Shown piece after piece: positions 1-7,836 of a DNA stretch of 64,000 nt. The notes beneath the pieces are model-generated. The model was not told the origin of the DNA and searched no databases. It was given only the letters and a program-made list of their open reading frames with translations. Origin of the DNA: Nostoc sp. 106C (GTDB taxonomy: Bacteria; Cyanobacteriota; Cyanobacteriia; Cyanobacteriales; Nostocaceae). The position numbers and the translations under genes were made by a program. The stretch spans positions 1 to 64,000 of the forward strand of contig NZ_MTAW01000184.1 of NCBI RefSeq assembly GCF_002154725.1. Reading direction: 5' to 3'. The stretch's first letter is position 1, and each line of letters starts with the position of its first letter.

Positions 1-5
1 TATCG

Positions 6-34
6 GGGGTCTAACCTAGTATGGGTTAGACCCC
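6..34. terminator. Stem-loop, probable terminator
   Basis: An 11-bp perfect inverted repeat (GGGGTCTAACC at 6-16, its complement at 24-34) encloses a 7-nt loop. No long T run follows on the plus strand, so it may end a gene lying left of the window or be a bidirectional hairpin. Confidence 0.55.
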
Positions 35-152
35 TAATTCGCCAGCAGCATCCTTGAAGAAGTCGGGAATCTTGGTAAGTCGTTTTTAATTAAAAATCAT
101 GATGACTTCACCTGCTAAAATCAGGTGGAGTTATTAATTTAGGTCAAAAGCT

Positions 153-1187
153 GTGTTGGCAGCCTTACTTTATGGTCAAGAAGATTTACGCCTAGAGGAA
201 GTCGCCGATCCGACTTGTGCTGCTGGCGAGGTGGCGATCCAAGTGGAGGCTGCTACAACTTGCGGTACAGATTTAAAAGTGTGGCGGCGTGGTGGTCATG
301 CCAGAATGCTAAAACCACCGACTTTGTTTGGTCATGAAGCAGCTGGGCGAATTGTAGCATTAGGTAAAGGTGTCACAGGTTGGCAAGTAGGCGATCGCGT
401 TGTCGCAAATAATTCTGCGCCGTGCATGAATTGCTTTTTTTGTCAACGGCAAGAATATTCCTTATGTCCTAATTTGACCTGGAATAATGGTACTTTTGCA
501 AAATACCTAAAAATTCCCTCGCCAATAGTACAGCATAATTTATTGCAAATTCCCGATGAATTGCCTTTTGAATTGGCAGCGATGACCGAACCTTTAGCTT
601 GTGTATTGCATGGAGTAGGACGTACCCAAATCAAAGCTGAAGATCGGGTAGTTGTGTTGGGAGACGGAGCGATTGGGCTGATGTTTGTTGCAGCTTTGGC
701 AGATGATGCCAAATCTGAGGTTTGGCTGTGGGGAGGTAATGACCAAAGATTAGAAATTGGCAAAAAATTGGGTGCAGCCAAGACCTTTAACTATCATCAA
801 ATTCCGGATATTCCAGGTGTAGTGAAAGAACTCACCCAAGGATGGGGTGCAGATGTGGTGATAGAAGCAACTGGAGTGCCAAGCGTTTGGGAAACTGCGA
901 TCGCAACTGCCCGTCCTGGTGCAACTGTTAACTTATTTGGTGGCTGTCCGCGAGATACCAGTATTACCGTCAACACAGAACAGCTACACTACAGCGAACT
1001 AACTCTTAAGGGTGTGTTTCACAATACTCCAGAGTATGTCCGGGCTGCCCTATCAATGATAGCTAGTCGTAAACATCCTTTAGAACTACTGATCAGCGAA
1101 CATCGCCCGTTAAAGGATTTAGCACAAGTGTTTAATGATATGAAAGCGCGTAAGGTAATTAAGGTAGCGCTGACACCTGAATCATGA
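153..1187 (+). CDS. Zinc-dependent alcohol dehydrogenase-like oxidoreductase (MDR family)
   Basis: Medium-chain dehydrogenase/reductase of 344 residues starting at a GTG codon. The N-terminal GroES-like domain carries the catalytic zinc ligands (Cys37 in CGTD, His61-Glu62 in GHEAAG, Glu146) and the four-cysteine structural zinc lobe (Cys91, 94, 97, 105). A Rossmann NAD(P)-binding motif GDGAIG lies at 170-175. The layout resembles threonine or sorbitol dehydrogenases, with NAD(P)-linked oxidation of an alcohol likely; the substrate cannot be read from sequence. A small hairpin (CACCTG at 109-114, CAGGTG at 122-127) precedes it. It reads away from the CRISPR locus and has no operon partner. Confidence 0.88.
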   Translation: MLAALLYGQEDLRLEEVADPTCAAGEVAIQVEAATTCGTDLKVWRRGGHARMLKPPTLFGHEAAGRIVALGKGVTGWQVGDRVVANNSAPCMNCFFCQRQEYSLCPNLTWNNGTFAKYLKIPSPIVQHNLLQIPDELPFELAAMTEPLACVLHGVGRTQIKAEDRVVVLGDGAIGLMFVAALADDAKSEVWLWGGNDQRLEIGKKLGAAKTFNYHQIPDIPGVVKELTQGWGADVVIEATGVPSVWETAIATARPGATVNLFGGCPRDTSITVNTEQLHYSELTLKGVFHNTPEYVRAALSMIASRKHPLELLISEHRPLKDLAQVFNDMKARKVIKVALTPES

Positions 1188-1305
1188 CAAGGAGAAGAAG
1201 GGGACACAAAGATTAGATGAAATAATTGTGATGAAAAAGGGGAAGACTATGGTTATGTCCCTGTTATTACCAATAGGGAATTTCCATGTAAATCCTGAAG
1301 ATAAA

Positions 1306-1917
1306 ATGCTAAAAAAACCTCTGCTTACTTTTTTGATTTTGCCTGTTTCTTTAATGTCTTGGCTATCGGTGGGAATGCTTGCTGATTATAAAGCTAATGC
1401 TTTACCAGGGCAAAAAACAGAAGAAGTAGATACTTGGATTAAAGCACATCCCACTCTACGTCCTAATCGTGGAGAGCGATTATTTATACAAAAGAGTGAC
1501 ACAGCGGCCCAAAGATTTACTTTTTTAGCATCGGTATTACCTCCTGGTAAAGTAGCATTTGCTAAAGACCGCAGCATGATTCGCAGCGAGCGCATTACTA
1601 TGTATGATGCTGTTAACGGTATGTCATTTGAGCGCTTCCAGGAAGCATTACGGGTAATTTATGGGTTGGATATCTATCAAGACTTTAGTCGTGCTCAACT
1701 ACTTTATAAATATCCCAACCAAAGTGCGGTTAACTCAGCCCGATTTGCCAAAACTCCGATTAGGGAAGCTTTACAAGGAGAATTGCGAGTAGGCGATCGC
1801 TATGCTTATTGGGTAGAAGTTGCCCAGCCAAAGACAGGCAAAGCTTTCACTGGTCAAATGACAGTTTTACTCAAAAGCGATTTAGACAAATTAGAAGCAG
1901 AACTGCGAAATCGTTAA
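1306..1917 (+). CDS. Conserved hypothetical protein with signal peptide
   Basis: Not a family I recognise by name. The ATG at 1306 is preferred over the one at 1228 because the protein then starts MLKKPLLTF and runs straight into a hydrophobic signal-like segment (about residues 5-25) ending near ANA-LPG. The mature part of about 175 residues is soluble, with mixed helix and strand, and ends in a charged helix (LKSDLDKLEAELRNR). It is probably exported to the periplasm or anchored in the membrane. It converges on the gene at 2018-2386 and the pair share a structured terminator. The upstream start would add 26 residues without a signal-like feature. Confidence 0.65.
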   Translation: MLKKPLLTFLILPVSLMSWLSVGMLADYKANALPGQKTEEVDTWIKAHPTLRPNRGERLFIQKSDTAAQRFTFLASVLPPGKVAFAKDRSMIRSERITMYDAVNGMSFERFQEALRVIYGLDIYQDFSRAQLLYKYPNQSAVNSARFAKTPIREALQGELRVGDRYAYWVEVAQPKTGKAFTGQMTVLLKSDLDKLEAELRNR

Positions 1918-1923
1918 ATAGAT

Positions 1924-2017
1924 AAAGGCTGAAGCAGAATAAATGATAAAACTCTTCACTATAGAGTCAGCTGAAGAGTTGGGTATTTTCTACTTTATTA
2001 TTTAGACTTCAGCCTTT
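1924..2017. terminator. Nested bidirectional terminator between convergent genes
   Basis: An outer 11-bp stem (AAAGGCTGAAG at 1924-1934, complement at 2007-2017) encloses an inner 8-bp stem (AACTCTTC at 1950-1957, GAAGAGTT at 1973-1980). A T run follows on the plus strand and an A run precedes on the left, as expected for terminating both convergent genes. Confidence 0.7.
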
Positions 2018-2386
2018 TTATAACCCGCCAAGCCCTCCAGAAGGCGGGGCTTGCCATGTACCAGAAAAAATACTTTCAGCTGCTAGAGAAATTCGTAGCA
2101 AATCTTCTTTAAGTAATGGCGGCCAATCAACTCCAGCCTTGCGTCCTGCGGCAAATAACTGTTGAGTCTTAATACTTAACTCAAAAAGTGCAAAAGCTAA
2201 GTCTCTATCGAGAGTGGAGGCTTCTTTGAGAGATTCAAACACCACTTTTAACGCTAACAACATCGAGGTGATTTGACCAGGAACTGGCGGTTTACCCTGC
2301 TTCATACGCATTAACAAGGAATCTGGGTTGTCCTCGGGTGACAATACTTGGTCTATAAGAATTTTGCGAGCTGTTTCGTAGTTCAT
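2018..2386 (-). CDS. Conserved hypothetical cyanobacterial protein, 122 aa
   Basis: A small acidic, helix-rich protein starting MNYETARKIL, without signal peptide or membrane segment. The body (about residues 35-110) looks like three or four amphipathic helices; the C-terminus is a glycine/proline tail (PPSGGLGGL). Similar short proteins occur in cyanobacteria, but I know no secure function. It sits between the convergent gene at 1306 and the trailer of the CRISPR array, reads in the same direction as the cas genes, and is probably not part of the defence system. Confidence 0.6.
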   Translation of the reverse strand: MNYETARKILIDQVLSPEDNPDSLLMRMKQGKPPVPGQITSMLLALKVVFESLKEASTLDRDLAFALFELSIKTQQLFAAGRKAGVDWPPLLKEDLLRISLAAESIFSGTWQAPPSGGLGGL

Positions 2387-2437
2387 TTATTCAGCTTATA
2401 GCAGATTATGTCTCAGTAGTAATACTTAGTTACAAAT

Positions 2438-2588
2438 TATCACCCTTAATAGGGATTGTGATGAATTTTAACTCAAATACTTTGAAATCCATAATTAGAG
2501 ATTTAAACGAATTTCAGTTTAAATTTTCTCTGTAAGCTAAATATCATCAACCTTCCAATCCCTATTAGAGATTTTGATTAGGTGGAAT
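2438..2588 (-). repeat. Eroded CRISPR repeats at the array trailer
   Basis: Three decayed copies of the array repeat lie beyond its last usable repeat. The copy at 2552-2588 matches 28 of 37 positions of the terminal variant and sits a normal 36 bp from the next repeat. A second at about 2480-2518 keeps ATTAGAGATTT, which is shared with the first. A third at about 2438-2474 keeps TAATAGGGATTGTG. The second and third are nearly abutting, so one spacer was probably deleted. Confidence 0.7.
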
Positions 2589-2624
2589 CTTAACACCTTA
2601 TATTCCTTTTAGGAGCGCACTGTT

Positions 2625-3684
2625 TTTTCAATCCCTATTAGGGATTATTGTTAATTGCAATTTCATTCATGGGGCGATTGCTCCTCAACAAAAATGTGTT
2701 TCAATCCCTGATAGGGATTATTGTTAATTGCAATCCTTTCACATCCAATATCCCAAGTGGAGATATATGCGTTTCAATCCCTGATAGGGATTATTGTTAA
2801 TTGCAATCAAACAAAGTGATTGCTCAAGGTGCAGAGATCAAAGTTTCAATCCCTGATAGGGATTATTGTTAATTGCAATAAAAGCGCAAGAACTAGCAAG
2901 GGAGTTTCCACATCAGTTTCAATCCCTGATAGGGATTATTGTTAATTGCAATCTTGATATAACTTGATTACACACATCAAGAGGGTTTATGGCTGTTTCA
3001 ATCCCTGATAGGGATTATTGTTAATTGCAATGGTGCCAGAGATCGCAGATTGGTATGAAAAAAATAGTTTCAATCCCTGATAGGGATTATTGTTAATTGC
3101 AATTTGGCGGCAGTTTGTACTTTACGCGCTAGCTCATAAGCGCCTGTTTCAATCCCTGATAGGGATTATTGTTAATTGCAATTAACTACCGCTAACTTCG
3201 GAAGCGCCTTTAGTGTTTCAATCCCTGATAGGGATTATTGTTAATTGCAATAATGCGCTGCGGATTTCAATCAGCGCAAAGCCTTGTTTCAATCCCTGAT
3301 AGGGATTATTGTTAATTGCAATCCAAAGCCGAAAGAGCATCAATTAAAAGCTGAGTTTCAATCCCTGATAGGGATTATTGTTAATTGCAATTATTTTAAG
3401 GCAGAAATTATACTCTTGCTAACGTCACGTTTCAATCCCTGATAGGGATTATTGTTAATTGCAATCCTTACACCACCAATACTCAGCACCGGGTTCAATT
3501 GGTTTCAATCCCTGATAGGGATTATTGTTAATTGCAATTCACTACGAAAAAGCATTACAAGAACAAGGCATGGTTTCAATCCCTGATAGGGATTATTGTT
3601 AATTGCAATCTAATTCTGCGCGTGGCACTCGTTCAACCATGCAATCAGTTTCAATCCCTGATAGGGATTATTGTTAATTGCAAT
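2625..3684 (-). CRISPR. Type I-D CRISPR array, 15 repeats, 14 spacers
   Basis: The repeat is 37 bp. On the plus strand it begins GTTTCAATCCCTGATAGGG and ends TTGTTAATTGCAAT; read on the minus strand it ends GGGATTGAAAC, the usual 3' end of cyanobacterial repeats of this kind, with a stem AATCCCT/AGGGATT. Repeats start at 2625 (degenerate: CCCTATTAGGG and first base changed), 2698, 2771, 2843, 2916, 2995, 3067, 3146, 3215, 3286, 3355, 3429, 3502, 3573 and 3648; the last 14 are identical. Spacers are 32 to 42 bp. The degenerate repeat on the left and the cas2-side leader on the right show transcription on the minus strand, from 3684 towards 2625. No spacer has an obvious match elsewhere in this window. 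Confidence 0.98.
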
Positions 3685-3939
3685 CGCCCGGAGTTGAAAG
3701 CATTGATATATTTGGTTTTCAAGGTACAGTTGCGTCAACCTCTAGTCAAAGTAGCTTTTGGGGCATTGATTTGTCAAGGGTGACATTAGAGAAACAAGCT
3801 CAAAAGCTTGTGTAGAAAGGATTCGGGAGTTTGCGTCAACCTCAAAATAGGCGTAAAAGGGTTCAAAACCAGAAGAGGTAAGCTTTTGGGGCGTAAAATT
3901 TGCCTCTATTTTTCAAACACCTACTGGTTGACGCAAGAC
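3685..3939 (-). promoter_or_regulatory. CRISPR leader between cas2 and the array
   Basis: This 255-bp non-coding stretch lies directly upstream of the array on the minus strand. It holds two direct copies of TTGCGTCAACCTC (3730-3742 and 3831-3843), an inverted copy of the core (GGTTGACGCAA, 3926-3936), two copies of AGCTTTTGGGGC (3753-3764 and 3881-3892), and a hairpin ACAAGCT-CAAA-AGCTTGT (3794-3811). These are the likely carriers of the array promoter and the integration signals, although the inverted pair could also be the ends of a small MITE-like insertion. Short open frames here are not credible genes. Confidence 0.7.
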
Positions 3940-4212
3940 TTAGGCAAAAAACACTGTGGTGTCGATTGGCATTTCGCCGCCGATGCGCTCAATTTTTCCC
4001 TGACAGCAAGCACAGAGGAAATAAAAACGGATGCTATCTTGGTCTGGCTTGATTAATTTAGACAGACGCGATCGCAGTTTAGCATACTGAGTTTGTGTCA
4101 GATCGCATTCAAAAACCGAATACTGCATCCACTGTCCATAAGATTTGAGAACCTTGTGGATTTTCGTGCGGCGTTTGTCTTCTGGTACGTCGTAAGAAAC
4201 TACTACAAACAT
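3940..4212 (-). CDS. cas2: CRISPR-associated endoribonuclease/integrase subunit Cas2
   Basis: A 90-residue protein of the usual Cas2 length. It opens with a hydrophobic beta strand ending in Asp8 (FVVVSYDVPEDKRR), the conserved metal-ligand position, and has the ferredoxin-like pattern KIHKVLKSYGQWMQYSVFEC followed by a second strand region. With Cas1 it forms the spacer integration complex that adds new units at the leader-repeat border, which lies immediately downstream. It follows cas1 by 9 bp and is the last gene before the leader. The cysteine pair CACC near residues 68-71 lies in the C-terminal third. Confidence 0.96.
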   Translation of the reverse strand: MFVVVSYDVPEDKRRTKIHKVLKSYGQWMQYSVFECDLTQTQYAKLRSRLSKLIKPDQDSIRFYFLCACCQGKIERIGGEMPIDTTVFFA

Positions 4213-4221
4213 CAGAATTAA

Positions 4222-5226
4222 TTACTTCATTACTAAAGGTGGATATTTATCAATTTCTCCAAGCAGATATTTAGCAAGTAACCGTGCTTGAATTTCAAAG
4301 GTTTCTTGATAAGAATGTTGCTTTTGCAAGACAGGATGCTTAAATTTATCTTGCTTTTTTTCTTGATATAGTCGCAGAAATGTATGTAATCCATCTTTAG
4401 TGAGTGAAACGGCATTACTCACAGGTTCAGTAATAAAATCTTTTGGTGTTAGCATCCGGCGATTAATTGCTGTGAGAACTACAGCATCTACTATTAAAGG
4501 TCGAAATTCTTCCATTAAATCTAATGCTAAAGAAGGTCTACCATATCGCTCTGTATGCAAGTATCCTAAATAAGGATCAAAACCCACAATATTTAAAGCT
4601 CCTTGTATATCATGACGCAACAAGGAATAACCTAAACTCAAAAGGGAATTAACTGGATCGATTGGCGGGCGGCGGTTCCGGGTGGTAAAGCTAAAATCAT
4701 CAACCCGAATTAGTTGATTGAAGCAGCCAAAGTATGCTGCACTGCCAGCTCCTTCTAAGCCTCTGATAGAATTAATAGAATCGGCTTTTTCCAATGATGC
4801 GATCGCATTGGTTAATTGAGTGATACCAGCATTCAATTCCAGTTCAGCATAGCGGCGTTGAGATTGTAGTAATGTCTGGCGATAATTCTTTAATTTACCT
4901 CTGACAAAACCTTGCGTAACTTGAACAGCTTGGGCTGATTCACCTGCGGCTTTCCATTGGGCATTACGAACAAAAATATTTTTACTCATTTCCGGCTCCA
5001 ATCGAGCAATATATTTACCGTTATTTGTGAGAAAGGTTAGGGGAATTTTTTTATCAATCAGTTCGGCAATAGCCGCCGGGGAAATACTAGATCGTCCCAT
5101 GACTACTAAACCATCAACTTTAATTAGTGGTACGTCTAAAATTATTTTTTTATCAAATTTAACGTTTAGACGTTCATCGATTTTGCTGATAAAAGAATCA
5201 TCTTGTGTGACGTAAATTGTTCCCAT
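4222..5226 (-). CDS. cas1: CRISPR-associated integrase Cas1
   Basis: At 334 residues this is a full-length Cas1. The N-terminal beta domain (to about residue 80) precedes the helical catalytic domain with Glu158 in GLEGAGS, His224 in YLHTERYGRP and the acidic stretch DLMEEFRP (236-243) supplying the third metal ligand. It acts with Cas2, and here probably Cas4, to capture and integrate spacers. It lies 9 bp upstream of cas2. A repeat-rich gap of about 300 bp separates it from cas4, so the adaptation pair may have its own promoter as well as read-through from upstream. All catalytic residues are present. Confidence 0.97.
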   Translation of the reverse strand: MGTIYVTQDDSFISKIDERLNVKFDKKIILDVPLIKVDGLVVMGRSSISPAAIAELIDKKIPLTFLTNNGKYIARLEPEMSKNIFVRNAQWKAAGESAQAVQVTQGFVRGKLKNYRQTLLQSQRRYAELELNAGITQLTNAIASLEKADSINSIRGLEGAGSAAYFGCFNQLIRVDDFSFTTRNRRPPIDPVNSLLSLGYSLLRHDIQGALNIVGFDPYLGYLHTERYGRPSLALDLMEEFRPLIVDAVVLTAINRRMLTPKDFITEPVSNAVSLTKDGLHTFLRLYQEKKQDKFKHPVLQKQHSYQETFEIQARLLAKYLLGEIDKYPPLVMK

Positions 5227-5528
5227 GATTTGATTCCAAAATTAAGAACATTTTTAGGCGAATAGAATCCGCAACTACACAAACAAAATCCCTTCGGGTG
5301 ACGCTCCTTCGTCGCTAACGCCAGTCGCCTGCGGAGGGAAACCCTCCCGCAGCGCTGGACTCACCGCCTACGCGGACTAATGCGGCAGGTTCAGGTATAT
5401 ATTTGCAATCGTAAAAATCTCAAAAATTAATTAGTGCAGCTTGGCAGTAATACCTTTCTTTCCTTCCATCATCTGTTCGGTCACCGAGCGTTCGCGTAGC
5501 GTCTCGCAGAGAAGCCGAGGTGCTGCCT
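5227..5528. repeat. Intergenic dispersed-repeat region between cas1 and cas4
   Basis: No gene seen. The stretch at about 5290-5385 is GC-rich and palindromic (core GGAGGGAAACCCTCCCGCAG) and belongs to the dispersed repeats seen again at 37204 and 58575. A second repeat fragment with GCGTTCGCGTAGCGTCTCGC sits near 5488-5510. AT-rich sequence at 5395-5440 between the two could hold a promoter for cas1-cas2. Confidence 0.6.
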
Positions 5529-6122
5529 TCACATCCCAGCTTCTTGATAACTTTTTAGCTTATCTATTGCTTTAGGTAAACATTGGGAATAAAGACTGCA
5601 TCCTTTGCAGCGTTTGCTGTAAACTGGTGATGGCATGATTCCTGTTTCCAGTAGATTTGTGACAGCATTAATTGTGGCGATCGCACTTTGCCGCAACTCA
5701 GAATTAATCTCTACTAATTGGCGTTGATGGGAGTGGGCATAATAAATATATCCAGTATTGATAGTTCGCCCTGTCATTTCTTCTAAACACAAAGCTTGGG
5801 CGCAAACTTGCAACTCATCGTTATCCCATTCACCTTTACGTCCCCGCTTATATTCCACTGGGTAAAATTCACCAGATTCAACTTCAACTAAGTCAGATTT
5901 CCCGATTAATTGGTACTTTTCTGACTTCAGCCAAATCGCCCGAATTTGCCAAGTTTCTTCGCGCTGTCCATCGCCTGTAGTGTGGACGCGATCGTGTAAA
6001 CTTGTCCCTTCGATTGTATATTGATTATCGGTAAATTCGCCTGCACAAAACATTCTCCAACAGCGATGCGAACAGTAGGCATATTGATTTAATGCCGCAA
6101 TCGGAATGTATTCGGTGTTCAT
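5529..6122 (-). CDS. cas4: CRISPR-associated exonuclease Cas4
   Basis: A 197-residue Cas4 of the PD-(D/E)XK nuclease fold with an iron-sulfur cluster. Cluster cysteines are Cys17 (or Cys21) near the N-terminus and Cys172, Cys175 and Cys181 in the C-terminal CKGCSLYSQC. Nuclease residues are His43 (SLHDR), Asp77 (GKSDLVE), Glu90 and Lys92 (VEYKRG). In type I-D systems Cas4 trims and PAM-selects prespacers for Cas1-Cas2. Its start codon lies at the edge of a heptameric tandem repeat that forms the gap to cas6. Confidence 0.95.
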   Translation of the reverse strand: MNTEYIPIAALNQYAYCSHRCWRMFCAGEFTDNQYTIEGTSLHDRVHTTGDGQREETWQIRAIWLKSEKYQLIGKSDLVEVESGEFYPVEYKRGRKGEWDNDELQVCAQALCLEEMTGRTINTGYIYYAHSHQRQLVEINSELRQSAIATINAVTNLLETGIMPSPVYSKRCKGCSLYSQCLPKAIDKLKSYQEAGM

Positions 6123-6170
6123 TGTTAATTGTTATTTGTCACTTGTCATTGGTCATTTGTTATTTGTCAT
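6122..6170. repeat. Tandem heptamer repeat (STRR-like)
   Basis: Seven adjoining 7-bp units of the type TTGTCAT/TTGTTAT fill the start of the cas6-cas4 gap and abut the cas4 initiation codon. Short tandem heptamers of this kind are typical of heterocystous cyanobacteria. A shorter version (two to three units) lies at about 19373-19387. Confidence 0.75.
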
Positions 6171-6225
6171 GGCTTAATTCTCCCTGTCCTCCTTGCCCCC
6201 CTTCCCTTATCTCCCTCATCATGTT

Positions 6226-7080
6226 TCAAGAAGCATACAACCGCCGGATCATTCCCATACCCATTGTTGTTTTTCGCCCTACACCTGCATATAAAGCATA
6301 GTCAGCTAAAGCGTTAATTTGCTTAATTTGTATTGGTTCAACTTCTCCTAAAATTCGATAGTTAACTTCGCCAACAATGCCAATAAATTTGCTGCGGGAG
6401 TCGGCTAATATTTCGGTGTGAATGTTGACGAAAGAGGGAAATATTGACTCGATCGCAATTTCAGAAAATTCTATGCCGCTATATTTATTCCATCGTGAAA
6501 GCAAGGATTTAAAAACACATTCTCTGGTAGGGAGAGTAGTATCAAACTGTCCTTGGCGGAAGGCGGTAGGCGTGGCGAAGGTTAAGTTAAGAGAGCGATC
6601 GCGTAGCTTGCCGCCGTAGGCATCGCTTGCTTCTTCGTACAATTGAGCGTAGGTGCTAGCATTTGCCCAAGGTTGAATTGATTGGGGTGTACCTTGAATG
6701 CTAGTAATGTACAAGTCAGCCGGGCCAAGATGCCAAGGGTGTTGGGGATTAAGATTTAACCATAGTTGGGTAAGTCTGCCAAAAAGAGTGTCATCTAACA
6801 AAGAGATGCGCCACCAACAAGGCGTTCCGGCAGGAATTGGTTGTTGATGTTGCCATTGCAATTTAGATCCTCCCTTACCCCCCTTTTGAAGAGGGGAATT
6901 AATTTGTAGAGGTGAGAGGGTAAAAGCTTTATCTGCGTTAGCATCGTGCAAGCGATCGCCCAATGTGCTATCAACAGAACTAACAAGGGTTAAAAATAGC
7001 GCGTGCAGATGTCTGCCGGTGAGATACTGGGGTGGAATCGGTGATTGAGGAAGTAGGTTAAGAACCAGGCTATGAGGCAT
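6226..7080 (-). CDS. cas6: CRISPR repeat endoribonuclease Cas6
   Basis: Cas6 cuts the array transcript inside each repeat. The ATG at 7080 (MPHSLVLNLLPQ) is preferred to the upstream in-frame start at 7158 because it begins directly with the first RAMP strand; this gives 284 residues. The C-terminal glycine-rich loop GVGRKTTMGMGMI (close to the end) is the signature of the family. The start overlaps the dioxygenase gene by 11 nt, implying coupled translation. Two dispersed repeats are present in frame: one giving PLQKGGKGG (6867-6900) and one giving DAYGGKLRD (6601-6626). Both should lie in surface loops, and the protein still looks intact. Confidence 0.93.
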   Translation of the reverse strand: MPHSLVLNLLPQSPIPPQYLTGRHLHALFLTLVSSVDSTLGDRLHDANADKAFTLSPLQINSPLQKGGKGGSKLQWQHQQPIPAGTPCWWRISLLDDTLFGRLTQLWLNLNPQHPWHLGPADLYITSIQGTPQSIQPWANASTYAQLYEEASDAYGGKLRDRSLNLTFATPTAFRQGQFDTTLPTRECVFKSLLSRWNKYSGIEFSEIAIESIFPSFVNIHTEILADSRSKFIGIVGEVNYRILGEVEPIQIKQINALADYALYAGVGRKTTMGMGMIRRLYAS

Positions 7081-7690
7081 ACTTTTTTTGCTTTTTGCTA
7101 GACTGAGTAACTCTTGACTCCACAGTAAAGGATGGTATGTCCCGGAGTTCAGTCTCACTCAAACTATACTGTTCACAAACCAGACTCAGGCGATTTCCGG
7201 GGGTTTGCACCGCGTTGACAGAATGGGTTAAATCACCTTGAAAGTAGAGTAAAGTGTTCATTTGCGGCTTAATTTGCCCAAGCTGGCGTTTGTGCGACTT
7301 GAGTACCAGTTCTCCCCCCTGCATATCGGGCGGTACGCGCACATAAAGAACGCTGACAACTAAAGGCGGTTCAATGTTTTTGCAGTAAGAACGCAAAGAG
7401 CGATCAATGTGCGGATCGACACGCGAACCTTCTTTGAGCGATAAAGGATTGAGGTAAAAAGCGTTACAGTTAGGCTGGAGAGCCAAATCCAGATAAGGCT
7501 TGAAGTAGGGAAACTTTTGTTCTACCTGCGCTATATGTGATTTTTGAAACACCACAGAAAATCCTTTTGTCCCAACAAAATCACGGTTGAGGTTGTTGAC
7601 AGCAAAGTAAGAACAAGCATGAATTTCTCCCCATAAGTCGTTGAGGTAATTGCTAGGGAAGGCGTTTTGTTGTAGTTGATAGTGTTTCAC
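7070..7690 (-). CDS. 2-oxoglutarate/Fe(II)-dependent dioxygenase in the cas operon
   Basis: A 206-residue double-stranded beta-helix oxygenase. Iron ligands are His94 and Asp96 (DPHIDRSL) and His156 (GDLTHSVN); Arg167 (GNRLSLV) is placed to hold 2-oxoglutarate. The fold resembles prolyl-hydroxylase-type enzymes (PKHD/2OG-FeII_Oxy), with no DNA-repair AlkB signature that I can see. The substrate is unknown. It lies between csc1 and cas6, reads with them, and its 3' end overlaps the cas6 start by 11 nt. It is not a standard type I-D gene, so it may be an accessory or a co-opted neighbour. The C-terminal tail (SSKKQKKYAS) is basic. Confidence 0.88.
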   Translation of the reverse strand: MKHYQLQQNAFPSNYLNDLWGEIHACSYFAVNNLNRDFVGTKGFSVVFQKSHIAQVEQKFPYFKPYLDLALQPNCNAFYLNPLSLKEGSRVDPHIDRSLRSYCKNIEPPLVVSVLYVRVPPDMQGGELVLKSHKRQLGQIKPQMNTLLYFQGDLTHSVNAVQTPGNRLSLVCEQYSLSETELRDIPSFTVESRVTQSSKKQKKYAS

Positions 7691-7836
7691 TGTGAGTGTG
7701 AGGGATGAGCGATCGCTTAACTATGATATCTAAGTAATGATTAACAATTGTGGCGAAGGTTCTAACTGCTGAAATGATCAAGTTCTGTAGAACATACATA
7801 GTAAAGTGAGAACAGACTGCATAGAGAGCAAAAGTC

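Noticed and set aside
443-781. Minus-strand frame inside the alcohol dehydrogenase gene
   Set aside because: Shadow of the strongly supported plus-strand gene.
3532-3783. Open frame across the last CRISPR repeats
   Set aside because: It translates repeats and spacers (the same peptide recurs), so it is a product of the array.
3808-4056. Plus-strand frame over the leader and cas2
   Set aside because: It is antisense to the clear cas2 gene and has no protein-like features.
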